Source: Mytilisepta virgata
Taxonomy: Eukaryota; Mollusca; Bivalvia; Mytilida; Mytilidae
Direction of reading: 5' to 3'
DNA length: 64,000 nt
NCBI GenBank assembly: GCA_028015205.1
Contig: CM051508.1
Coordinates: forward strand, 16,262,001-16,326,000
This document shows, in pieces, positions 35,115-50,100 of the stretch (position 1 is its first letter; the number at the start of each line of letters is the position of its first letter). A model generated the notes under the pieces. It did no database searches. It worked only from the letters and a program-made list of their open reading frames with translations, and was not told where the DNA came from. Position numbers and translations under genes: made by a program.

Positions 35115-38100
35115 CTGTAAAGAAAATAGAACATATTTTGCCATTCATTTGTCTTTACATAAGTCAACACTCTGTACATATACTGTCAATTATTTAATAG
35201 CAAATATCATTAATCGTGACCGTCTTAGGAGTGAGATACATAATCTTCAGATTTTGTATTTGTAAACTTCCAATTTACAAATAATTCTAAAGTTTGATCG
35301 TTTTAGTGGATTAAATTAACCATTGGGTCATACATTTTCTGGTTAAATCATTTATATCAATGTATTTGTTAACAGTTACTTGTGAGCTACAGTGTAAGGA
35401 GACATTTACGCAGTAGAACAATCTAAAGTGTTCTCTATATTTCAACTGTATATTTGATATTGCCAGTTATAAAATTTTACCTCGTTTTAAACAATACAAA
35501 CAGAATCAGTCCGCAAACAATAAATATAGCATTGAATATCCAACCAATAATAGCGCCTGTTAAATAAAATAGCAGAAGAAATATACATTTTGATTATGAG
35601 GGGAGAACAATAAACTACTAGACGAAAATGAAGATAATAAACTCTTATTTTATACAAATACAAAATTGTATCATAAACTAATTTAAAGGTTAGTCAAAAC
35701 AGCATCTCATGAATCAATATTATATATACAAATAATTAAAATATGTAGACAATAGCAGTAAGGACAACAATTTATGAAAAAATAAAAATATCCGGTAGAG
35801 TACTCCAAGAAATGAACTAAAGGCCACAACAATGAATACTGCATTAGCGAAGAAATATTGTAGTGAAGATAGAACACATCTTATCAATTATTAAGTAATG
35901 TAAATTTAACGAAATGGATCGAGATTGTGCTTTAGGGCCGGGATTCTCTGAGAAATAAATGCAACTCTTTTTTTACTAAATTACTAACGATTAACTAATG
36001 ATTGCACAGTGATATTTACAATGCATGTAATGTATACTTGATTAGTCGATAGAGTCATAGACACATGTACACGTACTGATATGATCGGAATCGATTTTAT
36101 ACACTTTAATATTGTGCACACACATTCTTAAAAAAATAATGTTTTCAATATTACCTCTTATCTCTGTTATGCATATTTTTTTTTAGACAGTACAAATATG
36201 CAGTTTACTTTATTATTGTTTTTTAGTTTGGATGTCTGTTTTATTATTGTTTTCCCTCTCCTATGAATACATTGCAATTTGGATATTTGATTAAATAGCT
36301 TGCGAAATAATATTGAATTCATAAGAACATGCATTTGAATAAAGACCAGTGATCTTAATTGAAAAAAAAGAACAAAGATCATACAATACAGAAAAAAAAA
36401 ACAAATAAGAACAAATAAGTAAATAGTCGACCACAAACCGTTATTCATAACGTACCTAACAATACCGTTTCACAGGATTTCATCGCAGTGTAATGGTTCT
36501 GCACAGGTGACTCACGTTCAACTGAATTGAATAAAAAAAATGTGTAGTTTTATTTACTGTTGTAGTGATATGAGAATATATCATACATTTAGAGTGAAAT
36601 ACATACATTTTTAATATGAATTATACATCAATTTGCAAGACCTGTATTACCTACCCTATATCATATACCCTATATCACACCCCCTAAGCGTATATCGCAT
36701 ACTTTATATCGCACGCCTACTCGGAATACACTTTAATTATGTTCGTAGTTCTTGTATGATATAAAAATTCATGCATATAGTGAATATAACATGCGTGTGA
36801 CGTTATTCGTCGAAGTAAAAAATATGTCATTAAGATGACATGAAATGAAACGATAATGAATAAATTTAATGTACACGGAACACCAAAACTCAAAATCAAG
36901 CACACCCAATAAAAGTACTATCAAAACGTATAAACGGTGACATATTTATATATCCAACAATTCAAAATTCATAATATAAATCCTTTCATTTATTAATAAC
37001 ACGATTATGTGTGGAAAATACGATATTTACACATTTAAATGTCTAAAGCTTAATACGTTAGAATATGCATCACAGGTTATATATTTAAATGATGGTATAA
37101 ACCGCATAGTAGATGAAACAATATAAGAAAAATTCTTAACATTCAAACTGCAATTGATTAAAAATGTTTAAAACTTACAGGTATCACTGCACAACTTGTT
37201 ACATAAATCAGTGCATAACATATCGGTAAATAGACTTACTCGATTTACAATTATGATTCTGCCAACCAGGTTGACATCCATCGGGGCAAGTACCATTTAT
37301 ATGGTGACATGTTACATTGTTCAGGCAGTTGCCGCATACCATACTGCAGTGAAGCCCATACCTAAAGTCGTCACATTCTTGAGAAAAAAAATTCTAATGA
37401 GTAAAGTTTAATTTGCATTATTCCAAATGGACGAATTCGTACATGTATATGGGAATGCCACAAACCTCTGTGCATAAAAACATTACATCCTGAACCATAT
37501 TTACCAAGAGGACAAACGATATTATATGGAAAACATAGATTTATATATCCATCATTTAAAAATTGAAATCCCTTGATTTGATAATAACATACTTATGTGA
37601 GGAAAATGGATTATATTTACACATTTAAATGTCTGTAAGCTTAATACGTTCAAACCTGCAACACAGTGTATTTATTTAAATGATGGCATGAACCGCAGTG
37701 TAGATGACATAATATACGTAACATTCTTAACATTCAAACTCCAAATGATTAAGAATGTCTAAAACTTACATAATACTATTTACATAAATCAATGCATAAC
37801 ATATCGGTAAATGGACTTACTCGATTTACAATTATGATTCTGCCATCCAGGTTGACATCCATCGGGGCAAGTACCATTTATATGGTGACATTTTGTCTTG
37901 TTCAGGCAGTTACCACATACCATACTGCAGTGAGGCCCATACTTAAAGTCGTCACATTCTTGAGACAAAAAACAATATTTTTAATGAGTAAAGTTTAATT
38001 TGCATTATTCAAAATGGACGAGTTCGTACATGTATATGAGAATGTCACAACATACTGTGCATAAAAACATTACATCCTGAACCATATTTACCAAGAGGGC

Positions 38101-41100
38101 AAACTATGTTATATGGAAAACATATATTTATATATCCATCAATTCAAAATTGAAATCCTTTGATTTATGAATAACACACTTATGTGAGGAAAATGGATGA
38201 TATTTACACATTTAAAGCTTAATACGTTGAAATCTGCATCACAGTGTATTTATTTAAATGATGCATGAACTGCAGTGTAGGTGACATAATATAAGTAACA
38301 TTCTTAACATTAAAACTCCAAAATGATTAAAAATGTCTTAAACTTACATAATAATATTACATAAATCAATGCATAACATATCGGTAAATGGACTTACTCG
38401 ATGTACAATTATGATTCTGCCATCCAGGTTGACATCCGTCGGGGCAAGTACCAATTATATGGTGACATTTTATATTGTTCAGACAGTTACCACATATCAA
38501 ACTGCATTGAGGCCCATACTTAAAGTCGTCACATTCTTCAAAATAAAATAATGAGACAAGTCAATTTGGATTATTCCAAATGGACGTGTTCGTACATGTG
38601 CATGGCAATGTCACAACATTCTATGCATAGAAATAATAATTTTGAGGACACTGACATACGCGTTGGACTTACACGTTTGCAGAACAACAGCACATACTGA
38701 TAAATTTCTAGTACACTTAATCAGTATTTTTGTTTTCTTTTATAATAATATGTGACCGTAATACATTATTTTGATTAATGATATAAACAAGGAATGGATA
38801 CAATAAAATTATTTATTTTTCGAAGTAAAATAAAAAGCCCAATAATATATTAAAAAACAAGGTTTGAGCAGCTTGTTCTATGGCATATGAGGACAGAATT
38901 TTTAAATTCACAACCAATGTTGCAAATTACGGTAACATGATCACATAAAAGGACTACTATTACGGTAACAGGTATCACTGCACAACAATGCATAACATAT
39001 CGGTAAATAGACTTACTCGATTTACAATTATGATTCTGCCATCCAGGTTGACATCCATCGGGGCAAGTACTATTTATATGGTGACATTTTGTCTTGTTCA
39101 GGCAGTTACCACATACCATACTGCATTGAGGCCCATACTTAAAGTCGTCGCATTCTTGAGAAAAAAAAAACAATATTTCTAATGAGTATAGTTTAATTTG
39201 CATTATTCCAAATGGACGAATTCGTCCATGTATATGGAAATGCCACAACCCTCTGTGCATAAAAATATTATATCCTGAACCATATTTACCAAGAGGACGA
39301 ACGATATTATATGGAAAACATAGATTTATATATCAATCAATTCAAAATTGAAATCTTTTGATTTCTTAATAACACACTTATGTGAGGAAAATGGATGATC
39401 TTTACACATTTAAATGTCTGTCAGCTTAATACGTCCAATCTGCAGCACAGTGTATTTATTTAAATGATGGCATGAACCGCAGTGTAGATGACATAATATA
39501 AGTAAGATTATTAACATTCAAACTCCAAATGATTAAGAATGTCTAGCACTTACATAATAATATTACATAAATCAATGCATAACATATCGGTAAATGGACT
39601 TACTCGATTTACAATTATGATTCTGCCATCCAGGTTGACATCCATCGGGGCAAGTACCATTTATATGGTGACATTTTATATTGTTCAGGCAGCTACCACA
39701 TCTCATACTGCATTGAGACCCATACTTAAAGTCGTCACATTCTTCAGAAAAAGAAAAAAAAACGATATTTTTAATGACAAAAGTTATATTACATAAATCA
39801 ATGCATAACATATCGGTAAATGGACTTACTCGATTTACAATTATGATTCTGCCATCCAGGTTGACATCCATCGGGGCAAGTACTATTTATATGGTGACAT
39901 TTTGTCTTGTTCAGGCAGTTACCACATACCATACTGCATTGAGGCCCATACTTAAAGTCGTCGCATTCTTGAGAAAAAAAACAATATTTCTAATGAGTAT
40001 AGTTTAATTTGAATTATTCCAAAATGGACGAATTCGTCCATGTATATGGAAATGCCACAACCCTCTGTGCATAAAAATATTATATCCTGAACCAAATTTA
40101 CCAAGAGGACAAACGATATTATATGGAAAACATAGATTTATATATCAATCAATTCAAAATTGAAATCTTTTGATTTCTTAATAACACACTTATGTGAGGA
40201 AAATGGATGATCTTTACACATTTAAATGTCTGTCAGCTTAATACGTCCAATCTGCAGCACAGTGTATTTATTTAAATGATGGCATGAACCGCAGTGTAGA
40301 TGACATAATATACGTAAGATTATTAACATTCAAACTCCAAATGATTAAGAATGTCTAAAACTTACATAATAATATTACATAAATCAATGCATAACATATC
40401 GGTAAATGGACTTACTCGATTTACAATTATGATTCTGCCATCCAGGTTGACATCCATCGGGGCAAGTACCATTTATATGGTGACACTTTACATTGTTCAG
40501 GCAGCTACCACATCTCATACTGCATTGAGACCCATACTTAAAGTCGTCACATTCTTCAGAAAAAGAAAAAAAAACGATATTTTTAATGACAAAAGTTAAA
40601 TTTGTATTATTCCAAATGGATGTGTTTGTACATGTGCATGGGAATGTCACAACACTCTGTGCATAAAAATAAAATTTTGACGACACTGGCATAGGCGTTG
40701 GCGCAGGACAACAACACAACATTTGTTATAATTGGAAGTCTTCACTGATAAATTTCTATTAGACTTAATCGGTAATTTATTTTCTTTTTATAATAATAGT
40801 TTCATAATGTTTAAATTTTCAGACAAAGGAAATATAGCACAGTAAAACTAGGATATAGTGCTCAACAATAATATGCTTAATGTCTGTTATGAACACAAAG
40901 TGCTTGCAATATGACTTGTTTCGGTCTCGTTATCTTGGGTTTTCTTTGAAATTTAGTCATGAGAAAAATACAAATACTTTATTAATATCAGATGAAAAAA
41001 AAATCAAATGGGCAACTGCTTGTTAGCAAAAGCCGGAACTAGCCCTTTGTCTTTGGTACTCGACCTACAAAGCACCTGGATACAAGTAGATTCTGATTTT

Positions 41101-44100
41101 TAGTAGACTTTAGTGGCATAGCTTTGTGGCTAATCTTATAAAACTTGGAAAACAGAGAATAAATATCCCCGACCTTTCGGGGATATAGTGATTGTCTCTG
41201 TCTGTTCGTCCGTCACATTTTCTTGTTACATCAACTCCTTCTTTACTTTCGGGTTTAGCAATTAAATTTGTATATAGAATAGTTGCATACCATCTTTAAA
41301 TGCGCAATAAGGTTTTAGAATTTTGATTTTCTAAACAAGGAGTCCCGTGGGTTGAAAGTCGAAAATTTGAAATTTAAGCTTGTGACATAAATTCCTGTTT
41401 CACTTTACAATTGATGCATTTTATTTCTATTCAATTTCAGCTTGTGACCTTAAATTTCATTTTGCAATTTATTCATTTTGATTATATATAGTATTGTCCT
41501 ACACTATATTTAGTTGTACAACAAGGATTAGAATATCGATTTTTAAATCGGGGGCTTACTCGGGTCAAATTTCAAACATTGTCAGTTTAATCCTTTGAAC
41601 TAAGGTTTTTTTCATTTTTCATTAGGTTTATTGATTTAATTTCTTGATAGAATGAATGTTTTTTTTATAGGAATAAGGTTTTATATTTTTGAATATAAGT
41701 AGGTGACTCAACTACTTACATGGGGGATCACTGTAGATTCCGACAGTGCAAATTTATAGTTCAACATTAGATTTTCTAACTTTGAAGTCTTCCTCAGGAA
41801 AAATTTAGATTAGAGATCAAGTGTAAAAACAAGATAAGGTTTTTCAAATCACCGTGCTAATTTCATACAGCATATTGTTTTGCCGTGGTATAATCAGCTA
41901 TTTTATTATGTGATCAATTCATGTATACATCGGAATTCCGATTCATTTGACCTATAAATTTCACTAGGAACGATCCCCTATACATTACACGTATATTGCT
42001 GGAGTTCCCATTTGTTCTTCGATTTACATATACCCAAAACAGCTGTAGACAAACTAGAATAACATTGTTTAAAGTGCTTTTGACTGCTTTTTTTTGTTTT
42101 TTTTTTTTCCGTTGTTTCATTCCATGCATTTTTTTAAACTTTTAACTTTTGGGTTATGCAGTTGTGTTATCTAATTGCTACAACGGATGCAAAGTCTCTA
42201 GACATATAAAGTTTGAGCTGATCTGTTAACTTTAAATAAGCAATGCATAATTTATCTCTTTAGCCGGATTTCCACCAATTTGGATTTCTGTTTGTTTTAA
42301 TTTTGTGGGGTTTTGCTGCCTGTGCTTATTAATTCGTCATTATATCTTTAACGCGTTTTCCAACATTTAGATCTCGAGCACTGCTGATGAGTTGTCATTC
42401 AACGAAAAGGCCATACAGTGCATCAATTTTATTCGCTGTTTTGTGATACATTTTATTAGTATTAGTATAAATTTTCATAACCTGTGGAAGCCGTTGACCA
42501 CATAATATGTACGTTTATATTCGAATGACAATATTATATATATATATATATACACCTGATTATGTTTATGTGGAATTACATAATTGTGCTGCTGCATCTA
42601 CATTTAAGTGTTGTGAAAGCTTGTTTAGATAACAATAAAAAAAAATATCACATCCAACTTTAAACAAACATACTTGCTTTACAGTCATGGTTTTGATAGC
42701 CAGGACTACATCCGTTTGTACAACTACCATTAATATGATGACATTGGGTTTTATTGAAACAGTTGCCACATGCCATTTCACAACGTAATCCGTAAAATAA
42801 ATTGTCACATTCTTAAAATAAGATTGAATAAGCATTTATCAAAAATATGCAAAGCAAATAGAAAATATAAAAGACAACTATAGAAGCAAACTGATGATTA
42901 TAATGACTGTTATACTAAAAGAAAGTTTCTGATACTTTTTACAGTAATTAAGGTTGAAGTATAGAAAGGATAACTGTAATATACAATCAACACCTAAGTA
43001 TTCATGTCATCCTTCTTGCCTTTTTTTATTTCAACTATACTATCGACGATATCAATAACCCTAAAAAAACAAACCATTTCACTTTAAATATAATACTTCC
43101 TTGTTTATTGAATATTACCAGTTGCTGTTTGATCAATTTTTCATCTAACTAGCGCATTGTTTTTATTATGAAATTTGCTTACATATGATTTTACCATTCT
43201 AATAGTCTATGAAAATAAGATCGACCTCAAACCATATAATTACTTAAAATTCACACTCTGTGTTTTTTTGCCACTCACCTGACATTGATGAATAACAGCA
43301 AAGGCTATTCCATTCGGTAAGTTCACGTTCCTGCTGCCATGCATGCTATATATACAACTTTCTCGTAACAAAAATTTATGAGACGAGGTTATGTTAACAA
43401 TTTTTTGTTGATCACTAATTGATTGACGATAGGAAGATTTTATTTCACATGTGAGACTAGATATCATCGGTTAAATTTTAGGTCCTCCTGGAATTGATAC
43501 CTCACTAACTTGAGACTTCACTGGATTTTACTCAGTAGCAATGTGACGGGTGACGTTAACCGAACAAGACAGGCTTACCATATGGATCAAATGATGTCAC
43601 TTCCGGTTTTCAGTGGGAGTTCACATTGCTAATTCCTTAACTCCACACTGTCGTATTCTAATTATGTTTAGTGTATTACATGATTGTTTAATTCATTTAC
43701 TTATTCATGTATCCTCGTAGCAGTTGTTCCATTCTGATGAATTTGTTTCTCCTTTTGATAATTCTGTCGTACGGAATTTGTATTCTTATTCCGATATTCA
43801 AAGCACCCTCCAAACAACTACCTCCCTATTATATACAGTGTACTGACTTACTATACCATCAGATAATTACAATGTGTTAACATTTTATTTTGCTGATGTG
43901 TTGATATAATGTTGCATTTATATTTAGAGAACAATACATATTCACAACCATGACAACTGAATGTTCAGCACCACACCACGAACAAAGGTCGCAGAAGAAC
44001 AAAAGTTATTCGCCAGCGGGTTGTGGAGAATATCTTTGATCTATTATTAAAACAATACACGAAAAGTGGAATATTGACCCAAAAGGCAAGCGCCTCACGA

Positions 44101-47100
44101 AACATAGTGTACTATATCGACATGTATATCACAATGTACAGTGCACGGGTATAGTGCAAACGTCTAGACACAGGAACGTCCAGGAATTACAGCGTAGGCA
44201 GCGATGAAAAACCAGGATCTCGAATCAAACTATCTGTTTTGAAACCAACAGTTCGAGCAAGATTTCCAAAAAAAGCATCACATGTATGTACGAGTATCTT
44301 TTCATACTTTCCAGTAGGCAATCGTTCAAAAAACGTTTAGAAAAAAACAGGGAGAAAATCACCCCGATCAGTCTATTCTGGGAATCATCTAAAAGGGATT
44401 ATGCAATGAAATTCATTCGTAAACGATTTATCAAAAGGAATCAGAACACGATGAGATCTCTAAAGAATCTAAGTATGTTTATACAGTAGAGAACTCAGAT
44501 ACAACAGACAAAATGTAGTACGTGGAAACTCTTGAAGATTTTAATAATACATTTTGATGACACATTCTCCGTCTCCATTCTCTATTATGTCATTCGTTAT
44601 TTCAAATGAAACTAAGAAAAAAATACCTGTCAAATATTTGAAACCTTTAAATGTTTTCTAAATGAAACTCTTTTATTTCTACGAAAGACTACTTTTCCCG
44701 ACACTTTAACAAAGTTTACACAGAATGTACATCAAGGTCAAACTATGTAGCATAACATTTTTTCCGTGTATTTTGAGACATTTCAATAAGCACACAGCTA
44801 ATACCAAATGCGCTCATTTTCATGAGATCATAACCTGTCTTTGGGATCTAGTAACAAAGTATTTCGCCACCACGATTTCGTTTATACAAGATGTATCATT
44901 AATCTGGTGAAAAATCCAGTGAGCAACCTTAAACGCGAATATTTTCAACTACCATCTAAAAATCATTTCACATGTTACAATCACAAAGAATTCTTCGAGA
45001 GCATCGGGAAATTGAGAAATTTTAGTGTGGTTGAATACAAAACGAGCGGCAAATAATTTGGCTGGCACCAGCATAACTGCATCTCACATTGAACGAGTAA
45101 TAACTGTAACATTGAACTGTTACGAAGTATCCCAAACGAAGTAGCTGATATCTCGAATGCATTACATTGTATTCAATAAATTATTTGTTTTTCAGATAAT
45201 GAAATGGGGGAAATTGTTCTTATAAAGTTTATGCATACTTAATCGAGAGGTTACTTGAAAATCGTGATATGGGTATTTAAAGTCATGCAATGTCACACAT
45301 GATCAACGTTTGCTTGTCGACATGCCGCATTGACAGAGATGTATCCTAATATTTCTGAACCGTTTACGAGAACTAATTTTATTGTATTGTGTAATAAAAT
45401 GCAATCGGTTTCATTACGTAAGAATAATAAAAAAATGCTTCTTGCCTGCCGTGATAAGTACTCCCAACATCAAGCCAGTCTAATTTGAATCATATTTATA
45501 TAAAATTATACAATTTGCAACGCAAGATTTTTGTTTGATTGACGAGCGAGCATATGAGAAAATGTCTTATATTACATATTATGTCTGATACATTGATGTC
45601 TTCCATGTATCAATATTAGATTAAATCTACAATATGAGGTAAGCCCAATAAAAATCAGACCAAAAATATGAAAAGTTAGACCAATACATTTTAGCATAAA
45701 ATATTATTGGAGAATTTTTTATTATCTATAATTTTGTTATCTCCCGGAATAGTAAATTATCCCCTCTAACAATACCGATTGTCGGATGGGCATTATGATT
45801 ATCATGGCCAGCACTTTTGAAGCTATTCAGAAACACTGATGATATATCCAGTATTTAAAGGGGTGGGACATAAACTCAGAGGATATCCGAGCTTTTCACA
45901 AAGAATAAAAAATGTTTATAACGAAGTGCCAAGGATCTCAATGACTTTTGTTGATTATTTACGAGGAAATATCCCCATTCCCCGGGCAATGTGTCCAATC
46001 ATTTATTGCGTCTCCTTATAGGCAGAAATACATGTGGTTATGGAGTATGGAGTTAAATGGTTTATGAGAATTGAACATTGCATATTAAAACGTGTTAAAG
46101 GGAAACAAATTTTTACAGATTTTGAAATAATTAATTAAATATTGATCTGAGAGGCGATGATGACTATCCCCTCCTTTTTTTTGGTTTGGGTGTTAGATCT
46201 TCATCAATCTGTGTGTCTTATCATGGGGAAAAGAAAATATATGATTTATGTGCAGGGATTCCAATGCTTTGCGAGATAATTATCGACCACTGATTCGAGG
46301 GGGTGGGGATGAACACTTAGTATATGAGGTGGTAAACGGGAATGAACCCTTGAGTAAATCAGTTAATACGTCTTGTCACTGATGATAAGAAAATATATGG
46401 TGTAGCTGCCGGGCTTTCTTACAGATTTTTAATTTTAATATAATTATAGATATTTGTTTTTGGGGGCGAGAATGACGTCCATTGAGTAATGATGTATGTA
46501 ATCACGGTATTGTTTATATGTATCGCTCTCATTTCCTCATTATGTCGTTTCTTCATTATGACGTCGCACTTAACCGTCGATAAATTGTGAGATAATTGAA
46601 GATTATTGATTTTATGAAAGTTGTGATAACCCCCGGGGAAGTGAATTATGTGTCACTTAGCGCGACTTAGCATGAGGAATATGAAAATATATGGTTTAGG
46701 AGTGGGGATTTTAACTTTTTATGAAATAATTGAAAATTATTGATTTAATGGGAATGGTGATAACCACTGATGCCTAGGTATGTGCCATGGGGAATAAGAA
46801 CATGTATGGTTTTGGTGTGGGGATTTTAACGGTTTATGAGATAGTTGAACATTATTGATTTGATGGGAGTATTGATAACCCCTTAGGGAAGCGAGGTTTC
46901 TGTCATTCGGTGCGTCTTCCCATAGGGATTAATAAAATATATAGATTAGGGTGAAGACTTTAACAGATTTTTATTGAAATAATTGAACTTTATTGATTTG
47001 ATGGGAGGAGTAAACCCTTGGGAAGCGAGGTATATATCACATGGAGCGTCTTACCGTGACGAAAATGAAAATATATGGTTTAAAGGTGGGATTTTAAACG

Positions 47101-50100
47101 GTTTATGAGAAAATAAAATTTAACGTTAGCGGTTTTTAACAAAGTATGAGTTATCTCTACCATTGACAAGGTGTGTGTATTTGTTGTTGCCATTTTTATT
47201 TTGAACGCATCGATGGATTAGATCTTTCAACTTCTCCTTCAGTTGTGAATGAGGAATGGTGGTATAGAGGGTAGAGAAATCAAACGTGTTTATGCTGTTA
47301 CAGACTGAAATTGACCGAGGTCGTAAAATATCCTTTAAGTCTTTGGAGTTCGTAAATATCAAAATTTGATTAAGATACCGTAAGAAATGTATGAACTGAA
47401 TTCATGTCAAAATTTTATTAAAAAAAAACATAAGATAAGCATATGTCAGGTTTGAAAAGTCTTGTATTTTTACTTTCAAAAAAATATCAATATCAGTATA
47501 AAAATTCACAATAATCTTATATCAGACAAATTACTCTGAAAGGAACAGATATCTATAAAAGATCGACACTATAAGTCACATAATAATAAAAAGAAACAAA
47601 AAATAGAATAATAATATAGGCCAGGTGAGCTAAACATCGGATATGCAAATATATATTTTGTTTTTATGACAAATAAGTTCAATGTCGAGTGTATTACACC
47701 CGATTCTTTTATTGTACTTATTTATTTCAAATCAACTGTAATATTAAATATTTCATTTCTATTCATATCCTGTAACATGCCAATCATGTGTCTGTTGTTT
47801 GGTGCCTTACATGTTCAACAATGTGTATTTATTAAACATATACCTACTTGTGCAAGAGACAAGGTGAAGGTAATCCGAAGGAGCATCTGAGAATCACAAA
47901 TCCAGAGACAGTGAAAATCGAGATTGGGAAGGACGAGAGCAAAAAAATAAAAGATATACAACATAACAAACTCAAAAAAGATTAATTTAGCAAAATTGAC
48001 ACTAAAAAGACTGGAAATAAATCAAGATGCTCCTAATGAGTAAGCAGTTCACGGCATTTCTAACAGACCTGTTATTTTGCTCATGTAAAGTCCATCAAAA
48101 TGTCATTATCGGTGATAGAGAGAAAAATTACAAAGATCATATTTCATCTGGGAAATATTTGTTTGGAGGTTAACATTTTTTTTATCTGACTATGCCCAAT
48201 CAGCTATATAATTTATTGCTTCGAAAAAATAAATTATTCATTTTTTTTAAAGTAATTACTAAATATATAGTGGTAACAATGTTTAAAATTTAATAATTTT
48301 GTAATAAATCATTTTATTATCTGACGTGAAGCTTATTGGTTTGTAGATATATAAAATAATAAACTACTGTGTAACATAGCACAAAAAAAATACAACCATT
48401 AAGGGAAAAACAAAAACAAATAAAAGCATACCTTGAGTGCACCTGTCGCCTTTCCATCCCGAATTGCATCCGCTGTGACATTTTCCTGTCACATGATCAC
48501 AAATAGTACTTGTATTTGTGTAGCAGTTACTACAAGTCTCATTACATCTCAAACCGAATCTTTCTGGGGGACATGCTGAGAAAAAAGATTGTATTTATGA
48601 ATGCTAACTTTGTTGTTAATTAAGTTGTAAAAATAATATATATAAAACATTATTGACTCAATTACTACTTTTACAGTGGCCAGTTTTATAAAGTATACAG
48701 AGAACTTTAATAGTAAACCTTTATGTTTATGTCCACTTTTCTTTTGTAATCAACATTTGTGGACAATTTCAGTGCTCCAGTGTTAAACCCAACAAATCCC
48801 ATTATTGTTTTCGTTACCACAGAACAGCTCATCAAAAGTTAATTCCATGTTAAGGTAATCTCATGTTGAAATCTCTGCTGTTTGGGATAAAACTAGACAC
48901 AAGACCAGCCGTAAAAACAACAAATTTTACATTAGAATAAAACAAAATTTATTTTAGGATTAAACTTTGTCAAATTAGGCATTATCATATGGTGCGATAC
49001 AAGACAGAAAGTGAATTTTGTTATACATATACTCTTCTAAAAAGTAAAAACACAAGTTTCAGACTTGAAATATGCTTATTTTACACTTTGATTTATTATT
49101 GAAATGAAATTAGTATGTATCTTAATGGTAATACTGCATTTTTTAAAATATCAATTTCGATACATAAAATGTGCACAGTTCATGCATTTTATCGATTTAC
49201 AACTATTCATTTGGTGAACAGGCCTTGAAAAAAAAAACAACACAAAAAAAACCCAAAAACAGAGCTATGCAGAGGAGATACTCCTTAGTTGCTAACATTT
49301 AAAATTCTAAAAGAAGACATTATTTACAAAAAAGTATGACGCACATAATGAAATACATTACACTTAGACATGTAGTATACATATAATGATATGGAAAAAT
49401 TTCAGAGATGGCATGTCAACCATGTTAGAACGTTAAAACATATCTGAAATAATGGAATGGCTACGAATTTGGTATTTTCTTTAGATTATTTACCAAAGCA
49501 GTTCAGTAAATGAAAATGTAATACTTAATCACAAGATTTCGAACAAAATTAAAGGAGATTGTATGATTTCAGCAGCTATTTGGCCCCATCTGACATGCCA
49601 ACTTAAAACTAAGATTTCAGATTCAAATTTGTCTATTGTTTATTTTAAAATAAGCTAACGTTCATAATATATCAATACAACATTCCTTCCTATGATGTCC
49701 TGAACGTCTGCTAAATCAAGGATTTATTGAGAAGTTTCATAGTAGATTTGGTCAAAGAATCTATGAGCAACAGCCTCGCCCAAAATTTTAATTCAAAGAC
49801 CCACAAGTGAGTAAAATTTTGTACTGTTCATTCATTTCTTAAAAAATAGACATTTTTACAGCACAATGCCGCAATTACAAACAATTCTTATTGAAAACAA
49901 AACATTTTTCTTAAAATGCAACATTTTAGCAGTACTTAATTATAGCTAAGAGCAAGTGTCGTAAATCAAGGGGCCAAATATCAAGCCAAATAATACCTTG
50001 TCCTTTCGTAACCTTACCGTATACTTCGACTTCACACAGTTCGTTGTACAGATTAAAGTTTTGTGTATTATAAAATATGACATATTTCCCACGTTGGACA

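Larger units (their letters stand above)
38985..40598. repeat. Recent tandem duplication of an EGF exon pair (813-bp unit)
   Basis: About 38985-39775 is repeated at about 39798-40598, covering two EGF exons plus introns with near identity. Offsets of the exon ends are 813 and 812 nt. Older unit spacing in the cluster is about 580-620 bp, so this pair is the youngest layer. Confidence 0.85.

Noticed and set aside
37196..40599. A series of similar plus-strand frames of 60-85 codons reading H-N-I-S-V-N-G-L-T-R-F
   Set aside because: They are the antisense of the duplicated EGF exons; the minus strand has the cysteine pattern and the splice sites.
44286..45056. Basic plus-strand frames of 61-71 codons
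   Set aside because: No recognised domain, no splice support linking them, and no second copy to test conservation.
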